Shown here piece by piece: positions 1 through 4,437 of a stretch of 8,962 nucleotides of DNA. The position numbers were made by a program, and so were the translations under genes. The notes beneath the pieces were generated by a model. That model did no database searches and had not been told where the DNA came from. It saw only the letters and a program-made list of their open reading frames with translations. Source of the DNA: Acidobacteriaceae bacterium (lineage in GTDB: Bacteria; Acidobacteriota; Terriglobia; Terriglobales; Acidobacteriaceae); NCBI GenBank assembly GCA_003162255.1, contig PMMJ01000551.1, forward strand, positions 11,036 to 19,997. The letters are read 5' to 3'. The first letter of the stretch is position 1. Each line of letters starts with the position of its first letter.

Positions 1-427
1 TTCCGTAGGTCGTAAAGTTCGGCTGGCCGACCGACCCAAATGTACCGGTACTGTTGGCGTCATAGTGGTAAGTGACCGAACCGGGATAATTGCTCCCAGT
101 GAAGAAATTCGCCGTAGCGTTGACCCCGCTGGCACCGGTGATCGATTGATAGTCGGAATCGGCCCGCGACTGGTTGTAATAGGGATTCGCTGTGAATGAA
201 ATGAAATTAGGGTTGTAGTAGTAACCCGAAACCCGGCCATCGAATCCAAGGTCCAATCCGTGATTGGAGGGGACCGCGTCGCCATAGTCTCCGGTGTATC
301 CGAAACTGAACAGACCGCCGGCGTTCAACTTCGTATTCTCGCCCAGAGAAAGCTGCTGCTGCTGTCCAGTCGCTAGTTGAGCGATCGCGAGAACCGTCAG
401 CCCGATGATGCGATTCGCGACCTTCAT
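1..427 (-). CDS. Predicted outer-membrane beta-barrel protein, N-terminal 142 residues (cut by window edge)
   Basis: The reading frame is open from an ATG at 427 down to base 1, so the C-terminus lies outside the window. Residues 1 to about 21 form a signal peptide (basic MKVANR, then hydrophobic IIGLTVLAIAQLA), followed by a Gln run. The mature part is rich in Gly, Tyr, Phe, Asn, Ser and Thr with alternating polar and apolar residues (for example GLFSFGYTGDYGD and SGYYYNPNFISFTANPYYN), as expected for amphipathic strands of a large outer-membrane barrel. No CxxCH motif or lipobox Cys is visible. It is the last seen gene of the minus-strand cytochrome cluster, so a porin-like partner for the multiheme cytochromes is plausible, but MtrB/PioB-type or other family membership cannot be judged from this fragment. 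The ribosome-binding site is weak (AGG about 10 bases upstream). Barrel type and export are inferred from composition. Confidence 0.72.
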   Translation of the reverse strand, partial: MKVANRIIGLTVLAIAQLATGQQQQLSLGENTKLNAGGLFSFGYTGDYGDAVPSNHGLDLGFDGRVSGYYYNPNFISFTANPYYNQSRADSDYQSITGASGVNATANFFTGSNYPGSVTYHYDANSTGTFGSVGQPNFTTYG

Positions 428-490
428 AGGCTCAATACCTGGGGTAAAACTTAGCCTCCCAAAATGCACAGCGACTGCCAAAGGCCCCAA

Positions 491-507
491 GTCCGAAAAG
501 GCCGGAC
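491..507 (-). repeat. Short inverted repeat in the leader of the beta-barrel gene
   Basis: GTCCG (491-495) and CGGAC (503-507) are perfect inverted arms around 7 bases, 64 bases upstream of the ATG at 427. In RNA this is a small 5-bp stem. No T-run follows on either strand, so it is not an intrinsic terminator. It may simply be part of the 5' leader. Confidence 0.35.
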
Positions 508-526
508 AAGATTGAAAACAAAGGTC

Positions 527-555
527 GTCTTGCAACAGAACAGCGTGTGCAAGAC
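527..555. promoter_or_regulatory. Perfect 8-bp inverted repeat, operator-like
   Basis: GTCTTGCA (527-534) and TGCAAGAC (548-555) are perfect inverted copies separated by 13 bases, with centres 21 bases apart (two helical turns). The repeat lies about 100-128 bases upstream of the beta-barrel start at 427, a suitable place for a dimeric regulator. It could also fold as a hairpin with a 13-base loop. No regulator gene is in the window and I do not recognise the motif as a known family's site. Confidence 0.45.
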
Positions 556-559
556 ATCG

Positions 560-583
560 GATATGACCCCAGTGTGGGATATC
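560..583. repeat. Imperfect palindrome beside the 8-bp inverted repeat
   Basis: The arms GATAT (560-564) and ATATC (579-583) enclose a second pair, CCCA (568-571) and TGGG (575-578), around a 3-base loop. The structure is a 9-bp stem with a 3-base bulge (GAC) on one side. It starts 4 bases after the 527-555 inverted repeat, so the two may form one composite regulatory site upstream of the beta-barrel gene. There is no T-run, so terminator function is unlikely. Confidence 0.35.
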
Positions 584-715
584 ACCCGCTGGGCGAGTTG
601 AAAGCCTCAATCGCAAAAGGCCAAGACCCGGTATCCCGTTGACAGGGCCTGAAACTGGGGAGTCAAAGTCCGGAGTGCCTGCCACCGTTTACTGGCAACT
701 GGGTACTGCAACTGC

Positions 716-1738
716 TTATCCGACTTCGATCTTTGCTTTGGCACGCAGTTGTTTGGCTAAGCCCGAACGCAGCTTCTCGTACTTGCTCTTCTGCAACTCG
801 GTCTTCAGATCGGCTTTCACTTCTTCAAAGCTCTTCCTCTTCGAGGCGATGTGAGCATTCAGGCGGATGATGGTGTACGCGGACTCAATCTGAATCAATC
901 CACTGACTTGTCCCGGTTGCATCGCCGAGAAGGCTTTGACAATCTGGGGCGGCAACTTATCGCGTCCCATTACCTTGTGGTCGCCCATATTCACCCGAAA
1001 ATCGTCTTCCGAGATTTTTTCCGCTAGCAGGCCGAATTCCTGGTAGCTGTTGGTCGTTTTGGCCTGGCGCAACGCATCCTCGGCGTGCTTCTGGGCTTCT
1101 GCTGCCTGCTTGGGCGTGGGTTTCAGCGGAGGCATGACCGAGATACTTTGAAAGCTGAACGACTCGGGTACTTCGAAACGCGCTGGGTTCTTGTCGTAAT
1201 AGGCCTTCGCCTCGGCGAGCGATACGGTGGACCGGTTTTCGACGTCAGTCTTGAGCACTTGATCGATCAGCAGCGAGCGCTGGATCTGTTTGCGCAGTTG
1301 CTGCTCCGAGCCCTGCATTTCGGCTTGCAGGTATTCCTGGTACTGGTCGGGACTGTTGAACTGCTTGCGAAAATCCCCTTCCGCCCGGCTAAGCTTCTCC
1401 GCCGGAACCGTCAGCTTGCGGCGTACCGCTTCCTGATACACCAGTTCTTCGAAGATGATCATTTCCAGCGCGCCCTGGCGAATCGCCGCCTCCTGCGCTT
1501 TGGGAAATCCGTTATGCTGCTGGGCATAAGGGAAGATCGTGTACATCTCGCGCAGCAAGTCGCGATCGGTGAGGATAGCGCCGTTCACGCGCGCCACCGG
1601 TTTGTCGCTCACCTGAAGCGGAGCCACCTGCGGAGCCGTCGTGTTTGCGACGCCGGTCGGAGCATGGGAGGCGACTTGGGCCGAGGCAGCCGAGAGCGCC
1701 ACCAGAAACAATCCGCTGATTGCGAGTTGGTACTTCAT
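716..1738 (-). CDS. Exported SurA/PrsA-like parvulin-type peptidyl-prolyl isomerase or chaperone
   Basis: This 340-residue protein has a signal peptide at about 1-20 (MKYQLAISGLFLVALSAASA), so it should act in the periplasm. Residues 45-165 match the SurA N-terminal style: a VARVNGAILTDRDL segment, a helical EAAIRQGALEMIIFEELVYQEAVRR segment, then long charged helices. Residues about 195-300 resemble a parvulin rotamase domain ending KAFSAMQPGQVSGLIQIESAYTIIRL. Two histidines usual in parvulins appear to be missing: the first strand reads FSFQSISV rather than xxHILV, and the last reads AYTIIRL rather than GYHIIKL. Chaperone activity without efficient isomerase activity is therefore possible. 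The start at 1738 is supported by GAGG four bases upstream. It lies between a tetraheme cytochrome and a beta-barrel protein, both plausible clients. A terminator and a hairpin sit between it and the cytochrome gene, so it may be expressed at a lower level. Confidence 0.88.
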   Translation of the reverse strand: MKYQLAISGLFLVALSAASAQVASHAPTGVANTTAPQVAPLQVSDKPVARVNGAILTDRDLLREMYTIFPYAQQHNGFPKAQEAAIRQGALEMIIFEELVYQEAVRRKLTVPAEKLSRAEGDFRKQFNSPDQYQEYLQAEMQGSEQQLRKQIQRSLLIDQVLKTDVENRSTVSLAEAKAYYDKNPARFEVPESFSFQSISVMPPLKPTPKQAAEAQKHAEDALRQAKTTNSYQEFGLLAEKISEDDFRVNMGDHKVMGRDKLPPQIVKAFSAMQPGQVSGLIQIESAYTIIRLNAHIASKRKSFEEVKADLKTELQKSKYEKLRSGLAKQLRAKAKIEVG

Positions 1739-1752
1739 ATTTCCTCACTTGC

Positions 1753-1777
1753 CGGATTCTGTCGAAAATTGAATCCG
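1753..1777 (-). repeat. Perfect 7-bp inverted repeat in the isomerase-gene leader
   Basis: CGGATTC (1753-1759) and GAATCCG (1771-1777) are perfect inverted arms with an 11-base spacer. The repeat begins directly after the T-run of the terminator at 1778-1811 on the transcribed strand and ends 6 bases before the GAGG ribosome-binding site of the isomerase gene. A hairpin here could protect or define the 5' end of a readthrough or processed isomerase mRNA, or it could be an operator for a promoter overlapping the terminator. Confidence 0.5.
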
Positions 1778-1811
1778 AAAAAAAAGGGGAGAGAAATTCT
1801 CTCCCCCTTTT
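1778..1811 (-). terminator. Strong rho-independent terminator after the tetraheme cytochrome gene
   Basis: Read on the minus strand, a G-rich arm (GGGGGAGAGAA) folds back on TTCTCTCCCC and is followed by eight T (the A-run at 1778-1785). The stem is about 10 bp or more with one extra base on one side and a minimal loop. It begins 16 bases after the cytochrome stop codon. A shorter T-run at 1808-1811 on the plus strand makes it weakly bidirectional in form, but no plus-strand gene ends here. It should end most transcripts of the tetraheme gene before the isomerase gene. Confidence 0.88.
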
Positions 1812-1826
1812 GTAGCACGACGATTC

Positions 1827-2747
1827 CTACTGGAATTGCGTCAGGATGTTGTTGGTGTTGTTGGACTCGTTGGACTCGCCGAAGTGGCACTGACGGCAGA
1901 ACTGCGTCGTTGAAGGCGCCGTCTTGCCGGTCGGATCGGGCGTGATCATCGGGTTGTACGGGCCGTTCACGAAAAAGTACGTGGCATACCACTTGCCGCC
2001 ACCGTCGTTGTTGATCGGGCTCGCCGCGCTGGAGGTGTACACCGTCATCACGTGCTGGTTGTGGCAGGTGGTGCAGAGCACGTAGGGTTTGCCGCCGGCG
2101 GTAACGCCGAACGGTTGTGACCACGTTCCCGGTGCCAATGCCGGGTAGCCATAGTTGGCTACGAACGTCGCATATGGACTGGGCGAGACGAGGGTAAATT
2201 TGGTGCCGTTAAAGGTGAGGCCGGGCATCGTCGTGCTGATGTTGGCAAGCTGGCCCACCGGGTGATCGTTGGTGTAGTTGCCGGGCGTCGTGCCGTCGTT
2301 GCCGAGCAGAGTCGGAATCGGCTTGGCGCCGTAAGCGGTATTTGTCAGGAGGCCGATCCTCTGCTCATACGATTGACCGTTCATCATGTTGGTCGGGGTG
2401 AATTGGCCGTCATGGCAGCTTAAGCAGAGGAGAATGCCGCCGATTTCCTGGCTCCCGCTGGTGATGCTGGAGGGCAGAAGTTCTGTGTACTTGCCGCCGT
2501 CGCCGAAGGCGATTGTCTTACCGTACAGTGGGCTGGCGTCCTGACCCCACAATGCATAGCTGCCAGCGTCGGCAGCGCCGCCGTGACCGGAACCGAACGA
2601 ACCGCTGTGCGGGGCATGGCAGCCTGCGCAGCCACGACCGCCGTTGTTGTGGGCGCCGAGGACATCAACCGGCGACGACCAATTCTGGCCCATCACAAAC
2701 CCCGCGATTGCCAGTACGAACATTACAACTAACATCGCTTTCTTCAT
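1827..2747 (-). CDS. Exported tetraheme c-type cytochrome, candidate OmcE-like extracellular cytochrome
   Basis: This 306-residue protein has a signal peptide at 1-20 (MKKAMLVVMFVLAIAGFVMG) and no lipobox Cys. Four CxxCH heme sites are visible: CAGCH 40-44, CLSCH 108-112, CTTCH 225-229 and CRQCH 284-288. Histidines outside the motifs (H33, H47, H55, H162 in NDHPVG, H232) are enough for bis-histidine ligation of all four hemes. Between hemes the chain is long, Gly-, Asn-, Thr- and Tyr-rich and mildly charged, unlike compact periplasmic c3-type carriers, which suggests a surface-exposed or self-associating protein. Heme count, the CHxPH and DHPVG segments and the neighbours (NHL propeller, isomerase, multiheme cytochrome, beta-barrel) recall Geobacter OmcE, whose subunits stack into filaments. 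Homology was not tested. ATG 2747 is chosen over ATG 2765 because GGAGG at 2759-2763 overlaps the latter and because the signal peptide begins at 2747. Confidence 0.9.
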   Translation of the reverse strand: MKKAMLVVMFVLAIAGFVMGQNWSSPVDVLGAHNNGGRGCAGCHAPHSGSFGSGHGGAADAGSYALWGQDASPLYGKTIAFGDGGKYTELLPSSITSGSQEIGGILLCLSCHDGQFTPTNMMNGQSYEQRIGLLTNTAYGAKPIPTLLGNDGTTPGNYTNDHPVGQLANISTTMPGLTFNGTKFTLVSPSPYATFVANYGYPALAPGTWSQPFGVTAGGKPYVLCTTCHNQHVMTVYTSSAASPINNDGGGKWYATYFFVNGPYNPMITPDPTGKTAPSTTQFCRQCHFGESNESNNTNNILTQFQ

Positions 2748-2758
2748 AAAATTTGAGA

Positions 2759-2763
2759 CCTCC
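2759..2763 (-). promoter_or_regulatory. Ribosome-binding site that decides the tetraheme cytochrome start
   Basis: GGAGG on the minus strand lies 11 bases upstream of the ATG at 2747. It is immediately next to the alternative ATG at 2765 and is part of that reading frame, so it cannot serve that codon. The spacing is slightly long, but the following Lys-Lys-hydrophobic signal peptide supports 2747. Confidence 0.7.
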
Positions 2764-2810
2764 ATGGATGTTGTGCCGCGCGTTGCAAATTCTCAGAGGC
2801 TTAGGCCTTG

Positions 2811-2843
2811 GGCTGCGCTTGTGCCTGGGCACGCATCGCAGCC
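2811..2843 (-). ncRNA. Structured 5' leader element of the tetraheme cytochrome mRNA
   Basis: Two nested perfect stems are visible: GGCTGCG (2811-2817) with CGCAGCC (2837-2843), and inside it GTGCC (2821-2825) with GGCAC (2828-2832). They are separated by a small internal loop of 3 and 4 bases. Together they give 12 base pairs, 7 plus 5, almost all G-C, starting about 64 bases upstream of the start codon. Either strand could fold; the minus strand is the likely leader RNA. The inner apical loop is only 2 bases, so the innermost pair would open in RNA. No T-run follows, so it is not a simple terminator. It may be a protein-binding site, an mRNA stabiliser or part of a riboswitch. Confidence 0.45.
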
Positions 2844-2946
2844 GCCCCTCGTCCTTTAGTAATGCAACTGTCTGCCCGAAATGGGACCTAGCCGCTCATT
2901 CCGTAGAAGCCATCGTAACTCAATGAATCTAAATCACAAACATCTT

Positions 2947-2968
2947 AAGAGTCGCTTGCGCTACTCTT
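2947..2968 (-). repeat. Hairpin with GCAA (GNRA) tetraloop
   Basis: On the minus strand AAGAGTAGC-GCAA-GCGACTCTT forms a 9-bp stem with one mismatch, closed by a GNRA tetraloop. Such loops are common in stable structured RNA. It is followed by AAGATG rather than a T-run, so terminator function is unlikely. It lies about 200 bases upstream of the tetraheme start. Confidence 0.4.
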
Positions 2969-2992
2969 TGGCAGAGGGTGGGCAACTGGGGG

Positions 2993-3021
2993 AAAAGAAC
3001 CACATGGAAGAGTCGTGTGGT
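2993..3021 (-). terminator. Weak candidate terminator after the NHL gene
   Basis: On the minus strand ACCACA and TGTGGT (3016-3021 and 2999-3004) form a 6-bp stem around 11 bases and are followed by TCTTTT. It sits 124 bases after the NHL stop codon. The stem is short and the loop large, so it may be inefficient or not a terminator at all. Confidence 0.3.
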
Positions 3022-3144
3022 CAAATCCCGCAGTTCGAGGTTACCTCTACATTATTGACACCGAAGATGTTGCGAAACGCAGCAATGGCGCGTGGCAAAG
3101 AGCAACTAGAAACTGGGGCTGCGGGGGCGATAGTCAGCGGCCCT

Positions 3145-4404
3145 CTAGCGGCTCTGGGGAGTTGTGGTCGGGGGAGCAGGGGCTGCGACCGGAGCCCCGT
3201 CCTTTTCCGACGTGCCTGCTTTCTTTTCGCGTTGCTCTTCCTTCTCCTTGCGCAACTGCTCAGCCTCGGCGTCGGTGACATAACGAAACTGCTGCACCCG
3301 TCCCGGATAGATCTCGGAGGTGAAGACGCGGTTCATCTTGTCGATGGCGATGCCGACCAACCCCTGGAACTGGCCGGGGAGGAGGCCGTGTCCGCCAAAG
3401 GAGATGAGTAGCCGGGCTTCCTGGTTGAACACCTGCACGCGATCCTGCACGCTATCGACGACCCAAATATGGCCGTCGCTGTCGATGGCTACCCCCTTGG
3501 GTCGGGCGAAGTATCCCGGACCATCTCCGTTTTTTCCGAAGGTGCTGATGAATTTGCCGTCGGCATCGAAGATCTCGATGCGATTGTTCAGCGTGTCGGC
3601 GACGTAGAGATTGCCTTCCGCATCAACCGCCAACCCGGTTGGCCGGGCGAAATCCCCGGGACTGGTGAGTTCATGCTTGTGTCCGGTGGTGCCCATCTTG
3701 CGTTTCAGTTTGAGCGTGTCCGCGTCATACACCAGCACCTGGTCGAGCTCGACATCCGACACATAGAGCAAGCGGTTCTCCCGATCAATGGCCAGTGAAC
3801 CCGGCATGACCAGTCCTTCGGTGATAACGTCGACCGGCTTGTGGGTGGCATCGAATACCAGAATGTGACGCAGTCCGGGATCGGAAACGAACAGGCGATC
3901 GCCGTCGTCCATGGCCAGTCCGATGATGCGCGCGAAGTGCGCGTGCGTCTTGTTTTTGATCAGATCAACATCGCGCGTCTCGGTGTTGAAGATGAAGATG
4001 GCGCCCACCTTCTGATCCGCTACGTATAAGTTGTTCTTGGAGTCGACCGCAATGCCGTACGGTTCGGCGAGCTGGAACAGCACCTTGCTTTCGCTCTCGG
4101 GCTGCGTGCCCGCGAGGCGGTCCATCCACTTGGCCTTCTTGGTGTTGGTCCCAGCCTCGACCTGCGAGATTTTCTCGGCCGAAAAAAACGCCTGGTACCG
4201 GATGCGCGCAATGGCAGGTGGATTCGGCCACACGATGTTCGAATAATCGATGACCGGCGTCTTCTTGGGTTCGGCTGTCTTCTTTTTCTTGTCCGCGAAT
4301 ACGGAACTGGGCGCAAGCAGCGTGAGGCCGAGCATAAGACAAAGCACGAGCCGTCCTTTGCAATTGCCAATCCGGCTTGTTCTCACTTCAGACATGGTCG
4401 TCAT
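3145..4404 (-). CDS. Exported six-bladed NHL-repeat beta-propeller protein
   Basis: This 419-residue protein has a signal peptide ending near residue 37 (hydrophobic LVLCLMLGLTLLAPSSVFA) and a Lys-rich mature start. The segment VWPNPPAIARIRYQAFF (about 58-74) precedes six NHL repeats beginning near residues 117, 162, 203, 257, 303 and 350. They carry the recurring pattern G-hydrophobic-A-hydrophobic-D...LYVAD...I-x-hydrophobic-F/Y-D, as in GLAVDAEGNLYVAD and NRIEIFDADGKFISTFG. The tail (about 378-419) is charged (EAEQLRKEKEEQREKK), then Pro/Ala/Thr-rich and probably disordered. No catalytic motif is visible. NHL propellers usually bind partners, so a role in cytochrome assembly or surface attachment is inferred. 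It lies 33 bases after the 16-heme gene and is very likely co-transcribed with it. The start is uncertain: ATG 4404 has GGAGG only 3 bases away, while ATG 4395 is 12 bases away; both leave the signal peptide intact. Confidence 0.9.
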   Translation of the reverse strand: MTTMSEVRTSRIGNCKGRLVLCLMLGLTLLAPSSVFADKKKKTAEPKKTPVIDYSNIVWPNPPAIARIRYQAFFSAEKISQVEAGTNTKKAKWMDRLAGTQPESESKVLFQLAEPYGIAVDSKNNLYVADQKVGAIFIFNTETRDVDLIKNKTHAHFARIIGLAMDDGDRLFVSDPGLRHILVFDATHKPVDVITEGLVMPGSLAIDRENRLLYVSDVELDQVLVYDADTLKLKRKMGTTGHKHELTSPGDFARPTGLAVDAEGNLYVADTLNNRIEIFDADGKFISTFGKNGDGPGYFARPKGVAIDSDGHIWVVDSVQDRVQVFNQEARLLISFGGHGLLPGQFQGLVGIAIDKMNRVFTSEIYPGRVQQFRYVTDAEAEQLRKEKEEQREKKAGTSEKDGAPVAAPAPPTTTPQSR

Positions 4405-4437
4405 TCTCCTCCAGCGAACTGCCTGCTCCTCATGCCA

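Larger units (their letters stand above)
2748..3144 (-). other. 397-base gap between the NHL gene and the tetraheme gene: hairpin-rich leader
   Basis: I find no convincing gene on either strand. Reading in the direction of transcription it holds a weak terminator-like hairpin (2993-3021), a stem closed by a GCAA tetraloop (2947-2968), a long two-part stem (2811-2843), a small AGGC/GCCT hairpin (2797-2808) and the ribosome-binding site (2759-2763). A promoter for the tetraheme gene probably lies here because the gap is long and the gene has its own terminator, but I see no clear -35/-10 pair. The sequence does not match the conserved core of the c-di-GMP-I (GEMM) riboswitch as I know it. A poor CRP-like half-site, TGTGA, is present on the minus strand near 2936. 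Confidence 0.5.

Noticed and set aside
591..624. Terminator after the isomerase gene (GCCT...AGGCTTT on the minus strand)
   Set aside because: The stem is only 4 bp with a 10-base loop and three T; too weak to call.
680..697. TGCCA-N8-TGGCA inverted repeat just after the isomerase stop codon
   Set aside because: A 5-bp stem without a T-run; could arise by chance and does not look like a terminator.
1085..1945. 286-residue plus-strand open frame opposite the isomerase gene
   Set aside because: It runs antisense across two real features, including the terminator and the cytochrome 3' end, and its Arg/Leu-rich sequence shows no domain.
2921..2938. CRP-like site (TGTGA-N6-TTCAT on the minus strand)
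   Set aside because: Only the left half-site fits; the right half differs from TCACA at several positions.
651..3118. Recurring short words such as GAAACTGGGG (651-660, 3109-3118) and GGCAACTGGG (694-703, 2981-2990) in gaps after genes
   Set aside because: Ten-base matches only, without flanking similarity or target duplications; not enough to call a repeat family or mobile element.
2748..3144. c-di-GMP-I (GEMM) riboswitch before the tetraheme gene
   Set aside because: The conserved GGACGCAAAGCC-like core and tetraloop-receptor parts are not found on either strand; only unrelated GC-rich hairpins are present.
2881..3411. 176-residue plus-strand frame starting in the 2748-3144 gap
   Set aside because: No ribosome-binding site and no domain, and its second half is antisense to the NHL gene; the composition looks like non-coding translation.
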